From Aldehydirespirator sp965220345 (lineage in GTDB: Bacteria > Actinomycetota > Acidimicrobiia > Acidimicrobiales > Aldehydirespiratoraceae): a DNA stretch of 64,000 nt. The translations under genes and the position numbers were made by a program. A model generated the notes under the pieces. That model saw only the letters and a program-made list of their open reading frames with translations. It was not told where the DNA came from and searched no databases. Where the stretch lies: NCBI GenBank assembly GCA_965220345.1, contig OZ244822.1:496001-560000 (forward strand). The letters are read 5' to 3'. Below, one piece after another: positions 1-8,404 of the stretch (position 1 is the first letter of the stretch; every line of letters begins with the position of its first letter).

Positions 1-200
1 TCAATCGTCACTTCGGCTATGCCCGAAGTCCCGCTGCCTCCCGGGCAGAACCAGGTGTTGACCGCAGCGGTGGGGGCAACCAACGCCGAAATGTAACGAT
101 CCGGCGTTTCCGAGCGCGCCCTGTCGCTGATGTCAACCAGCACCCCAGCGGTAATCAGTCCCGCAATTGTGAACAGGGCAAGCAGACGTGTTGAGCGCAT
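1..200 (-). CDS. DUF5719-like secreted protein, N-terminal fragment
   Basis: Reading the minus strand from the ATG at 200 gives an open frame that runs off the left edge of the window (about 66 residues visible). It opens with MRSTRLLALFTIAGLITAGV, a basic start followed by a hydrophobic stretch that looks like a signal peptide or anchor. It then carries the segment AVNTWFCPGGSGTSG, which resembles the N-terminal motif of the actinobacterial DUF5719 family. The start ATG shares one base with the TGA stop of the upstream glycosyltransferase (TGATG), so the two are probably translated together. DUF5719 proteins are often found next to such glycosyltransferases in actinobacteria; their function is not known to me. 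The C-terminal part is outside the window. Confidence 0.75.
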   Translation of the reverse strand, partial: MRSTRLLALFTIAGLITAGVLVDISDRARSETPDRYISALVAPTAAVNTWFCPGGSGTSGIAEVTI

Positions 201-3200
201 CACGAACGACTGATCCGACGCCGTAACCACACCAACGCCAGCAGCAACGGTGCTGCGGCACCGATCACTTGAGCGGCTTGGCGCCACCAAGGCGACTCAT
301 AAGACAACTCCACCACACCAGCGGATGCGGGTTGATAGGCCCGTGTCCAACTCAGCGCCTCCCGGCTCGCCACAGTATTGCTATTGCTGTTTTCGCTGCT
401 GCTGGCAGTGTTTTCGGGCGCGGTGCTGTCGGGCGCGGTACTGTCGGGCGCGGTACTGTCGGGAGCAAAGTTGGCTTCGGCGTTGTCGGTCTGCAAGGTC
501 ATTGTCCAACCGGGTCGTGGCGTTTGACTGACCAAAATCTCGGCACCATCGGGAACTCTCGCGCTCCACGGCGGGTCGTTACCTGAGAACAGTGCTGCAC
601 CAACAGGCAGTTGATCTGCCTCAAGATCATCAAAGTCCGCTATCTCAGCATCAAAATTTTGAGGGTAAAGCGTCCGCATAGGTACCCAGGCCGTGTTGAT
701 GAACATGTCCACGGCACTGTTGGTGCCTTCCACCAGCTCAAGGTCGAGCTGACTACTCATTCCAGCAGCCAGGTTGGCGGGCACCGGTCGGGCATCGGCT
801 TCGCCCACAAAAGGCGCTGAAGCAAGCCGGTTCAAAAGCACCACATAACGCACCCCCAGACCTGCCAGCAGCCGTCCGGCGCGGGCTGTGTCACCCTTTT
901 CGATGCGCTCAATCACCGACTCGAAAAGCTCTGCACTGGCCTGATCAAACGGCATAGCGCGATCAAGCAAGGTCACCGAATCACCAGAACTGACCGCCCA
1001 AGCAACTCCTGGAGCGAAGCTGCGGCCCTCCATCGACAAGAACTCGGGCGCACCGATCCACAGCACCCGATAAGAGCCTTCCAGAAGCGGTGTCTCAAAG
1101 CGCAGCGCCGAATGATGATCGCCTGCCGCTAAACCCCAGCGGCCGTCCTCTAATGAACCGATACTGCCTACGACCGGCACCAGAGAAGCCAAAGCCGCTA
1201 GCGGCACCAGCACTTGGCGCCATCCAAAATGATTGAACCGCAGGTCATGCTCAATTGACAGCACCGCCAGGCCACACAATCCGGCAACCGCCACAGCCGC
1301 TGGTGCCAGAAGCAGCTGCAAGTCTGGCAGTCCGAAGTCGATCATGCCCCGCTGCGTGGCGAGAGCTAGCCCCCAAGACACGAGCGCAACCATCCAGAGC
1401 CGCACCGCCTGCTCTAGTCGCCAACCTCTGCCTAGCAGCAAAGGTATCGCCATCGGCACTGCGAGCAGCCAGACCAGCTGGCCTGATGCACTGTCGGATG
1501 CAGCGAAACGTAAAAGTTCGCTGAATGAGGTGTCGCCCGGGGATCCGTCACGGCCATCGGCGATGAACGCCCAGTCGGGACCCGATGCTAAGAGATCCAC
1601 GACAGTCGGAAACGTCAAAAAGACCAGTGCAGGAAGCGCAAACACCAGCGACAACAACAGCCGTGGTATCGACTCGGGACGGCCCGTTAACAGGCTGCCG
1701 ACAAGCAAACCCGCCGCCAGCAGGATCACCAGACCAGCAGCCGCTGGAACCACCAAAGCCGCCAATCCCGCAGCGATCCCTAGTGACATCGGAGCACTGA
1801 AGCGGTTCTGCGAGTCGTTCGGGTCATAACGGAACGGCGCAGTCCGCGAAGCTCTGAACAGCTCTTTGAGCAGCCAAGGAGCGGCTGCATAAGCAACTAG
1901 ACCCGCCAGAGATCCGCTAGCAACCGAACCCGTCCAGAGCGGAACTACCAAATAAGCAAGCAATGCCGCGACTTGAGCCCGGCGCGAGCCGGTTGCGGCC
2001 AGCAGCCGGTATGCGCCAGCTAAACCCAGAATGATTAATGCCAAAAGGCCAGCGGTGCGAAGCAGCTCCACGCTTGTAACACCAGCGCTTAATAAACCTA
2101 GATACACCAGAACACCAAGATTCGATGACGGGGCACCAGCGCCGCGCTCGCTCCAGCCGCTCCACCATTGCCTAAGCAGGTCGCCGCCACTGTTAGGCAA
2201 TGCCACGAAATCCGCCACCGCGGGAACTCCCGAAGTGATAAGCCTGCGAGAACCGAACACCACGAACCCCAGAACCATGATCCATGTGATCCAAGCTGAT
2301 CTTGAGGTTCCTGTACGCAAACCGCTCAACATGGAGCGTTCGCTGCCGCTCAGACCGACGGGATCATCAGAGGAACGACGCCGCAACGTCGACAAAATCC
2401 GCAAACTGCCGAAATATTGCAGCGCAGTGACATCGGCTTGACGCACCACACGAACCCGCGCGTTGGCTTTGCGGCGTTGCATGATCAAACGGAGCCGTCG
2501 CAGGTTCCATGTCCAAGCACCAAGCACAGCGCCTGCGGCACCAAAACGGGCGGTCACTACACGCAACAAGAACTCAGCACAAGTCATCGCCAAAGCAACC
2601 GGCAACAGCACAGTCAAAGAGATGCGTCCGTGGTTAACCAGCATGGCTCGTAGGGCGTGGCGTGCATGGGTGCGTCTAACGTCGTCTACTCCTGTACGCG
2701 CAACGAGATCTTCACGATGCCGAGCGACAGCGCCACCCACGAACATCACCCGAGCCCCAGCCATTTGTGCCCGCCAGCAGAAGTCGACATCTTCGCCACG
2801 GAAGGTCATCCCCGCGTCGAAACCACCGAGACGCACAAAGAGGTCACTGCGAACCAGCAACACCGCGGAAGGCAGAGCAAAAACATCGTTGACACCGTCG
2901 TGTTGCTCCTGGTCTAGGTCTTGGCTAGCGACACGCTCAGCAGCAACCGCGAAACGGTCAACGTCATAGCCAGCGTGTTGAAGGATCTCGGAGCGCTCCC
3001 ATTCGACGATCTTGGGGCCGACCACGGCTGCGTTACTTCTTTGAGACTCCGCCACGAGAGTGCTAACCGTTTCGGGGGCTAGGGCCACATCGTCGTGACA
3101 CAACAACAGGAAATCTTCTTGAATGCGAGACCGCAGAATCTCGTTTGCGGCCTGAGAAAAACCGGTTGCTGTGCCAGCGTTGATCACAGTTGCGTCAGCG

Positions 3201-3400
3201 ATAACAGCAGTAACCCTTGCAGCCATGCCCGATGATCCAGACGAAGCAGATGCTCCAGACGAGGCAGAAAATTCAGACAATTCAGACGAGGCAGCGTCAA
3301 TGACGGTGACGCTCAAGTGCGGATAATCCTGAAGCGCTAACGATTCGAGCGTTTCGTTGAACCAGTCGCCGGGTTCGTGAGCTACCACCACTGCCCGCAC
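200..3400 (-). CDS. GT2 glycosyltransferase fused to a large polytopic membrane domain
   Basis: A 1066-residue protein. Residues 1 to about 230 form a family 2 glycosyltransferase: the nucleotide-binding start MRAVVVAHEP, the acidic pair in LLLCHDDVALAP near residue 103, and GEDVDFCWRAQMAG further on. From about residue 265 to the C terminus there are many hydrophobic helices, an extracytoplasmic-looking stretch around 750-1020 and a last helix before an RRRISRS tail. It probably moves sugars at or across the membrane for wall or surface polysaccharide, but acceptor and donor cannot be read from sequence. The GTG start at 3400 is forced, since no other start lies upstream in frame before a stop. 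Low-complexity inserts occur near residues 41-58 (Ser/Ala/Gly) and 985-1010 (an APDST repeat). Confidence 0.85.
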   Translation of the reverse strand: MRAVVVAHEPGDWFNETLESLALQDYPHLSVTVIDAASSELSEFSASSGASASSGSSGMAARVTAVIADATVINAGTATGFSQAANEILRSRIQEDFLLLCHDDVALAPETVSTLVAESQRSNAAVVGPKIVEWERSEILQHAGYDVDRFAVAAERVASQDLDQEQHDGVNDVFALPSAVLLVRSDLFVRLGGFDAGMTFRGEDVDFCWRAQMAGARVMFVGGAVARHREDLVARTGVDDVRRTHARHALRAMLVNHGRISLTVLLPVALAMTCAEFLLRVVTARFGAAGAVLGAWTWNLRRLRLIMQRRKANARVRVVRQADVTALQYFGSLRILSTLRRRSSDDPVGLSGSERSMLSGLRTGTSRSAWITWIMVLGFVVFGSRRLITSGVPAVADFVALPNSGGDLLRQWWSGWSERGAGAPSSNLGVLVYLGLLSAGVTSVELLRTAGLLALIILGLAGAYRLLAATGSRRAQVAALLAYLVVPLWTGSVASGSLAGLVAYAAAPWLLKELFRASRTAPFRYDPNDSQNRFSAPMSLGIAAGLAALVVPAAAGLVILLAAGLLVGSLLTGRPESIPRLLLSLVFALPALVFLTFPTVVDLLASGPDWAFIADGRDGSPGDTSFSELLRFAASDSASGQLVWLLAVPMAIPLLLGRGWRLEQAVRLWMVALVSWGLALATQRGMIDFGLPDLQLLLAPAAVAVAGLCGLAVLSIEHDLRFNHFGWRQVLVPLAALASLVPVVGSIGSLEDGRWGLAAGDHHSALRFETPLLEGSYRVLWIGAPEFLSMEGRSFAPGVAWAVSSGDSVTLLDRAMPFDQASAELFESVIERIEKGDTARAGRLLAGLGVRYVVLLNRLASAPFVGEADARPVPANLAAGMSSQLDLELVEGTNSAVDMFINTAWVPMRTLYPQNFDAEIADFDDLEADQLPVGAALFSGNDPPWSARVPDGAEILVSQTPRPGWTMTLQTDNAEANFAPDSTAPDSTAPDSTAPENTASSSENSNSNTVASREALSWTRAYQPASAGVVELSYESPWWRQAAQVIGAAAPLLLALVWLRRRISRS
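416..460. repeat. 15-bp tandem repeat, three units, in frame
   Basis: Three consecutive copies of the 15-base unit gggcgcggtactgtc (the first copy differs by one base). On the coding (minus) strand each copy encodes Asp-Ser-Thr-Ala-Pro, giving an APDST ladder in the extracytoplasmic C-terminal part of the glycosyltransferase fusion. Confidence 0.9.
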
Positions 3401-3683
3401 TGTTGGGGCGCGTGTGCTGCGTGCAGTGGTGGTTTCACCTGCCGGACGCTCTGAGGGTTCTCTAGAAGCCGAGGAAGCCGATGGGGCTGATGACTTCGCA
3501 GTCGCTGAAGAAACTGAACGGTCCGCAGGGACTGAAGAGGGTTGATCGGCGCGGGAGTTGATGCGCCGAGGCTAACGGCCACCGGCCTGTGAAGACAGCA
3601 AAAAGTACTGCAGCGACCTATCTCATCAGCCGAGATGCTCTATCCCTAACTGGGGCTGTTGGCCTGCCAGAGAGTTCAGGCTC

Positions 3684-3689
3684 TAATCT
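3684..3689 (+). promoter_or_regulatory. Putative -10 box of a leaderless promoter for the Rmd-like gene
   Basis: TAATCT lies six bases before the GTG start at 3696, and there is no Shine-Dalgarno sequence in between. This is the geometry of leaderless actinobacterial transcripts, where the transcript begins at the start codon. A weak TTGGCC at 3659-3664 could serve as the -35 element. The rest of the 295-base divergent gap (3401-3695) shows no gene or strong hairpin. Confidence 0.45.
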
Positions 3690-3695
3690 GCGGCG

Positions 3696-4640
3696 GTGCG
3701 AGTTCTTGTCACTGGTGCCACGGGATTTGTGGGACCTCACCTTGTAGCCCATCTACAAGCCGCTGGCGACGAAGTGGCGATCAGCGAAGCTGAGATCACC
3801 AAACCAGAACTCCTAGAAGAAGATTTTCGGCAGGGCAGCTTCGATGTTGTCTACCACTTGGCTGCTCAAGCTGACGTGCAAGCCAGTTTTGTTGATCCGG
3901 CCACAACTTTGCGAGTCAATGTTGAGGGCACCGTCAACGTGCTTGAGGCTTCGTATCGTGCCGGTGTCGGGCGTGTGGTGGTGACCAGCAGTGCCGATGT
4001 CTACGGAAGGGTTAAGCCACAAGACCTACCCGTAGCCGAAACAGCCGCCATGCGCCCTGTCAGTCCTTATGGTGCCAGCAAAGCCGCAGCCGAACTGTAT
4101 TGTGTGCAAGCGAATCTGAGCCGAGGTCTTGACATAATCAGAGTTAGAGCCTTCAATCATTTGGGCCCGGGCCAAAGCGACCGTTTCGTGGCTGCGGCAC
4201 TGGCATCACGAGTGGCAGCCAACGAACGAAACGGCAGCGAAATGGTCAGGGTCGGGAACCTGCAAGCAAAAAGGGATTTCACCGATGTGCGTGACGTGGT
4301 GCGCGCCTATCGGCTTCTGGCTGTTTGCGGAAACGCAGGCGAGGCTTTCAATGTTTGTAGCGGCACAGCTTTGAGCGTCGCCGATATGGCACATCAACTG
4401 ATCGCTCGGGCTGCTCATCCCATGCGGCTAGTAAGCGACGACACGCTGATGCGCCCAGTGGACCTTTCCGAGCTGAGAGGTAATCCTTCCAAGCTTCAGC
4501 AGTCCACCGACTGGCAACCTGAAATCGCCTTAGAGCAGACTCTTGACGACCTGCTCAACTATTGGCGTCAGCAAAATACGCAATCATCTCAGACAGACTC
4601 TCAGCCAGACTCCGGCGAAACTGCCGGATCAGGGCAATAG
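3696..4640 (+). CDS. NAD-dependent GDP-4-keto-6-deoxymannose reductase (Rmd-like)
   Basis: A 314-residue short-chain dehydrogenase/epimerase. It has the Rossmann motif LVTGATGFVGPHL at the N terminus, a TSSAD serine, and the catalytic Tyr-x3-Lys in SPYGASKAAAE. RAFNHLGPGQSD is typical of reductases acting on GDP-4-keto-6-deoxy-D-mannose. The next gene makes exactly that intermediate, so the pair should yield GDP-D-rhamnose (or a related GDP-6-deoxyhexose). The GTG start at 3696 is chosen because it directly opens the Rossmann fold and follows a plausible leaderless -10 box. Another GDP-sugar epimerase specificity cannot be excluded. Confidence 0.75.
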   Translation: MRVLVTGATGFVGPHLVAHLQAAGDEVAISEAEITKPELLEEDFRQGSFDVVYHLAAQADVQASFVDPATTLRVNVEGTVNVLEASYRAGVGRVVVTSSADVYGRVKPQDLPVAETAAMRPVSPYGASKAAAELYCVQANLSRGLDIIRVRAFNHLGPGQSDRFVAAALASRVAANERNGSEMVRVGNLQAKRDFTDVRDVVRAYRLLAVCGNAGEAFNVCSGTALSVADMAHQLIARAAHPMRLVSDDTLMRPVDLSELRGNPSKLQQSTDWQPEIALEQTLDDLLNYWRQQNTQSSQTDSQPDSGETAGSGQ

Positions 4641-4659
4641 CCAGATAGTCATAAGCATC

Positions 4660-5631
4660 ATGGCTCGTCGCGCTCTCATCACAGGTATCACCGGACAAGA
4701 CGGCTCGTATCTGGCGGAGTTGCTGCTTGAGAAAGGCTATGAGGTGATCGGCATGGTGCGCCGCTCCAGCATCGTCAACTATGAACGCATCGCTCATATT
4801 CAAGACAGCATCCGCATAGTTACTGGAGATCTGCTTGACCAGGTGTCGATGATCGAGATCTTGCGCACCTTCCGGCCCGATGAGGTTTACAACCTGGCAG
4901 CACAGTCCTTTGTGCAGACCTCGTTCAGTCAGCCGGTGCTGACCGGGGAGACCACAGCTCTAGGAGTGACCCGCATCCTTGACGGGATCCGTCTCGTTGA
5001 TCGTGACATTCGGTTTTATCAGGCCAGCTCCTCAGAAATGTTCGGCAAAGTGCAGCAGGTCCCCCAAAACGAGCGAACCCCGTTCTATCCGCGCAGCCCT
5101 TACGGAGTGGCCAAGGTTTACGGCCACTGGATCACCGTCAACTACCGAGAGTCCTACGGCTTGCACGCCACTTCGGGAATCCTGTTCAACCACGAAAGCC
5201 CGCGCCGGGGAATGGAGTTCGTGACCCGCAAAATCACTCACGCCGCAGCTCAAATCAAGCTGGGCCTGTCAGACGAGTTGCGTCTCGGCAACTTGGAAGC
5301 CGAAAGAGACTGGGGATACGCAGCCGACTACGTAGAAGCCATGTGGCAAATGCTGCAACAAGACGAACCCGACGACTATGTGATCTGCACCGGCAAGACC
5401 CATTCGGTGCGGACACTGTGCGAGCTGGCCTTTGATTATGTGGGTTTGGATTACCGCGATCATGTCGTCAGCGATGAGCGCTTCATGCGTCCGGCCGAAG
5501 TTGATCTGCTGGTGGGCGACTCATCGCACGCCACAGAGACTCTCGGATGGCGACCAAAGACATCGTTCGCGCAGTTGGTGAGGCTGATGGTCGACGCTGA
5601 TCTGGCGCTGCTTTCAGCGAAGAGCCGATGA
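4660..5631 (+). CDS. gmd: GDP-mannose 4,6-dehydratase
   Basis: A 323-residue enzyme converting GDP-D-mannose to GDP-4-keto-6-deoxy-D-mannose with bound NADP. Diagnostic segments are ALITGITGQDGSYLAELLLE at the N terminus, YQASSSEMFG, SPYGVAKVYGH with the catalytic Tyr and Lys, and LFNHESPRRGMEFVTRKIT. The ATG at 4660 is preferred over a longer frame opening at 4543, because that extension overlaps the upstream gene and lies before the Rossmann fold. It follows the Rmd-like gene by 19 bases, and its TGA stop overlaps the fbiA ATG (ATGA). The product can feed the Rmd-like reductase here and the GDP-fucose synthase at 13326. Confidence 0.95.
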   Translation: MARRALITGITGQDGSYLAELLLEKGYEVIGMVRRSSIVNYERIAHIQDSIRIVTGDLLDQVSMIEILRTFRPDEVYNLAAQSFVQTSFSQPVLTGETTALGVTRILDGIRLVDRDIRFYQASSSEMFGKVQQVPQNERTPFYPRSPYGVAKVYGHWITVNYRESYGLHATSGILFNHESPRRGMEFVTRKITHAAAQIKLGLSDELRLGNLEAERDWGYAADYVEAMWQMLQQDEPDDYVICTGKTHSVRTLCELAFDYVGLDYRDHVVSDERFMRPAEVDLLVGDSSHATETLGWRPKTSFAQLVRLMVDADLALLSAKSR

Positions 5632-6569
5632 TCACAGTCCTAGCGGGCGGCGTGGGCGCGGCCCGCTATCTGACTGGCCAGCTGCAGGTCACATCGGCAC
5701 AAGAAGTGACCGCTGTAGTCAACGTCGCCGACGACATCAAACTGCACGGATTGCATATCAGTCCCGACATTGACACTGTCATCTACACGTTGTCGGGACT
5801 CGTTGACGGTAGCCGAGGCTGGGGTTTAGCTGATGAGACTTGGCACGCCATGAACGAACTCAAGGCACTGGGATCAGATGCCTGGTTCAATCTCGGTGAC
5901 CGTGACCTGGGCACTCACCTGTTGCGCACCACTTGGCTGAACCAGGGTCACAGCCTCAGTGAGGTAACCGCCCGTCTGGCCGCCGCTCGTGGTCTGAAAT
6001 GTCGGGTGATGCCGGTGAGTGACCAACCGATTGAGACTCGGGTGACGCTGGCCGCGACCAGAGATGAACCGCAGCGCGAGGTGGGTTTCCAGGAGTATTT
6101 CGTGCGCCTCGCACATAAGCCAACTGTGGCAGGCGTGCGTTTCGCAGGGATAGACACAGCCAAGCCTGCACCAAGGGTGCTGGAGGCAATAACCCAAGCA
6201 GAAGCTGTGGTGATCGCGCCTTCCAATCCGGTGGTGTCGATAGGGCCTGTGCTAGCGGTTCAGGGGGTATCTGAGGCGTTAGCGGCTCGACGGGAACGCA
6301 ACGTGGCGGTTTCACCCATAGTGGCCGGGGCGGCTCTGAAAGGTCCGGCAGCTCAGATGATGCGATCCCTCGGCGAGGAACCCAGCGCAGTGGGAGTAGC
6401 TCGGTGTTACCGCGATCTGGTTGCTGCGCTGGTGATCGATGAAGCTGATACCCAACTTGCCGACGAGGTTGCTGCTTTGGGAGTGCAAGCGGTTGTTACC
6501 CAAACGATTATGTCTTCACCGCAGGCCGCAGCCGCGCTGGCGCAGGCCACAATCGCCGCGGTTCTGTGA
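5628..6569 (+). CDS. fbiA: 2-phospho-L-lactate (phosphoenolpyruvate) transferase of F420 biosynthesis
   Basis: A 313-residue CofD/FbiA protein. It transfers the 2-phospholactyl or phosphoenolpyruvyl group from its guanylylated form onto the deazaflavin Fo, giving (dehydro)F420-0. The N terminus ITVLAGGVGAARYLTGQL and the aspartate-rich VNVADDIKLHGLHISPDIDT segment are the family signatures for nucleotide and metal binding. VVIAPSNPVVSIGPVLAV lies in the C-terminal half. Length is normal. The ATG overlaps the gmd stop by four bases, and its own stop overlaps the fbiB GTG, so gmd, fbiA and fbiB form one coupled unit. Confidence 0.95.
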   Translation: MITVLAGGVGAARYLTGQLQVTSAQEVTAVVNVADDIKLHGLHISPDIDTVIYTLSGLVDGSRGWGLADETWHAMNELKALGSDAWFNLGDRDLGTHLLRTTWLNQGHSLSEVTARLAAARGLKCRVMPVSDQPIETRVTLAATRDEPQREVGFQEYFVRLAHKPTVAGVRFAGIDTAKPAPRVLEAITQAEAVVIAPSNPVVSIGPVLAVQGVSEALAARRERNVAVSPIVAGAALKGPAAQMMRSLGEEPSAVGVARCYRDLVAALVIDEADTQLADEVAALGVQAVVTQTIMSSPQAAAALAQATIAAVL

Positions 6570-7270
6570 GTCTTGAGATTTTCGGGGTTGAGGGCATCGC
6601 TGAGGTGCGTGCAGGTGATGATCTAGCCGAAATCATCGTCGCAGCAGCCGGGACAAGCTTTCTGCGGGATCATGACTGCCTAGTGGTCACCCAGAAAGTG
6701 GTTTCCAAAGCCGAGGGTCGCCTGGTTGCGATCGACACGAGCGATCCTTTGAGCCATAAGCCTCTAGTGGAAGCCGAATCCGTCAGAGTGCTGCGCCGCC
6801 GGGGTGATCTGGTGATCTCTGAAACCAGCCACGGCTTCGTGTGTGCTAACGCTGGCGTTGATTTGAGCAATGTCGAAGAAGGTTTTGCGGCGTTGCTGCC
6901 GGTTGATGCGGATCGCTCGGCTCGACGCATTCGCGACCGTATCCGTGCTCTTGCTGGCGTGGAGGTCGCGGTGGTGGTGTCGGACACTTTCGGCCGACCT
7001 TGGCGACGGGGAGTAACCGATGTCGCTATCGGCTGTGCCGGGATCGCAGCAGTGTTGGATCTGCGAGGTGCTAGCGACGCTTTAGGCCGCAAGTTGAAAG
7101 TGACCGAAGTAGCGCTCGTTGATGAGCTTGCGGCAGCAGCCGATCTAGTCATGGGCAAATCCGCAGGCATTCCTGCTGCTGTGATCAGAGGCCTAGACAA
7201 GGCCTGGTTTCGTAGCAGTTCCGTGCATAAAGAAATAGTTCGTAGCCCCGCCGACGACCTGTTCCGCTGA
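6566..7270 (+). CDS. fbiB: F420-0:gamma-glutamyl ligase, single-domain form
   Basis: A 234-residue CofE-type ligase that adds glutamates to F420-0 with GTP. Signatures are VVTQKVVSKAEGR near the N terminus and VVSDTFGRPWRRGVTDVAIG in the middle. It starts with GTG at 6566, overlapping the fbiA stop (GTGA). Mycobacterial FbiB is about twice as long, because it carries a C-terminal FMN-binding nitroreductase domain that reduces dehydro-F420-0. That domain is absent here, so the reduction must be done by a separate protein elsewhere if the dehydro route is used. A 116-base gap with no clear feature separates it from the convergent galE. Confidence 0.93.
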   Translation: MSLEIFGVEGIAEVRAGDDLAEIIVAAAGTSFLRDHDCLVVTQKVVSKAEGRLVAIDTSDPLSHKPLVEAESVRVLRRRGDLVISETSHGFVCANAGVDLSNVEEGFAALLPVDADRSARRIRDRIRALAGVEVAVVVSDTFGRPWRRGVTDVAIGCAGIAAVLDLRGASDALGRKLKVTEVALVDELAAAADLVMGKSAGIPAAVIRGLDKAWFRSSSVHKEIVRSPADDLFR

Positions 7271-7386
7271 ACAGTGGCTTGCTAGAAGAATGACTCGCTT
7301 GAAGGTCGGGTTGGTCAGGAAGTCGGTCCGGCTTGCTGCTTGCTGCTTGCTGATGGTTCGCTGGTGATGCCGTGCCCGATTCCAGA

Positions 7387-8394
7387 TTAACGCTGGCGAT
7401 TGGATACGAAGTTCCAGTGGTCGACCATCATCTGAGGCAAGTCGCGGTGTGCTCTCCAGCGGAGTTCGCGTTGTGCTCGGGTGCAGTCCGCCCATGACGC
7501 TTCGATGTCACCAGGTCGTCGCTCGGTGATCTCATAAGGGATTTCTGCTCCGGTTGCCGCAACGGCAGCAGCTATCGCCTGCAAAACGGTGGTGCCTGTC
7601 CCGGTTCCAAGGTTGTAGACCCTGCTGCTCTGAGAGGTAAACGCTGTGAGATCAACATCTAAAGCAGCTACATGACCTTCGGCTAGATCCATGATATGCA
7701 CATAGTCACGCACCGCAGTGCCGTCAACAGTGTCGTAGTCGGTGCCGTGAACCTTGAGACTGCTACATGCACCTGAAGTTACTTGCATGATCCGCGGCAC
7801 AAGATTGTCGGGCTCACCACGAGGATCCTCTCCGAGCAGCCCCAAAGGATGCGCCCCCACCGGATTGAAATATCGCAGCATCACTGCAGTCATCTCTGAA
7901 GCTTCCGCAGCATCAGCCAGAACTCGTTCACCTATTAGTTTGGTCATGCCGTAAGGGCTTTCAGGCACAGTGGGTGCGTCCTCGCTAACCGGCAACTCAG
8001 CTGTCGAACCGTAAACCACAGCCGACGAACTGAACACGATCCGCTGCACTCCCGCAGCGATTGCCGCAGCAGCCAAAGCAACTGTCGCTGAAACGTTGCT
8101 GCGGTAATAGCCGACAGGATCAGCCAGCGACTCACTAACGCTTTTGCGTGCTGCGAAATGCACCACCGAATCAATCTCGTGACGGTTCAGCACTGCGGCT
8201 AGCAGCTCCTCATCGCCGATATCGCCTTCCACAACTATCAAATCCTGTCGAGTGAGCTGGCGTAGCACGTTGATCACCCGACGCGAAGCATTCGAGAAAT
8301 CATCAAAAATCACTGGACAGCGGCCTGCTTCGTGCAACGCCACCACAGTGTGACTGCCGATGTAGCCAGCGCCGCCTGTAACCAACGTCGCCAT
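7387..8394 (-). CDS. galE: UDP-glucose 4-epimerase
   Basis: A 335-residue extended SDR enzyme interconverting UDP-glucose and UDP-galactose. It opens with MATLVTGGAGYIGSH (NAD-binding GxxGxxG), has FSSSAVVYG and the catalytic Tyr-x3-Lys in ESPYGMTKLIGE, then RYFNPVGAHP, all typical of GalE. The ATG at 8394 is chosen over a frame open to 8466 because it starts the Rossmann strand exactly, while the extension overlaps the preceding gene. It lies 10 bases after the pyrophosphorylase stop, so they are probably one operon supplying activated sugars. Confidence 0.93.
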   Translation of the reverse strand: MATLVTGGAGYIGSHTVVALHEAGRCPVIFDDFSNASRRVINVLRQLTRQDLIVVEGDIGDEELLAAVLNRHEIDSVVHFAARKSVSESLADPVGYYRSNVSATVALAAAAIAAGVQRIVFSSSAVVYGSTAELPVSEDAPTVPESPYGMTKLIGERVLADAAEASEMTAVMLRYFNPVGAHPLGLLGEDPRGEPDNLVPRIMQVTSGACSSLKVHGTDYDTVDGTAVRDYVHIMDLAEGHVAALDVDLTAFTSQSSRVYNLGTGTGTTVLQAIAAAVAATGAEIPYEITERRPGDIEASWADCTRAQRELRWRAHRDLPQMMVDHWNFVSNRQR

Positions 8395-8404
8395 CAAAGA
8401 ACCG

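Noticed and set aside
1233..1829. 198-residue plus-strand frame opposite the GT2 fusion
   Set aside because: Ser/Arg/Pro/Thr-rich composition with no motif; it is the antisense shadow of a well-supported gene.
4543..4659. Upstream start of gmd
   Set aside because: It overlaps the Rmd-like gene and precedes the dinucleotide-binding motif; the ATG at 4660 gives the normal family length.
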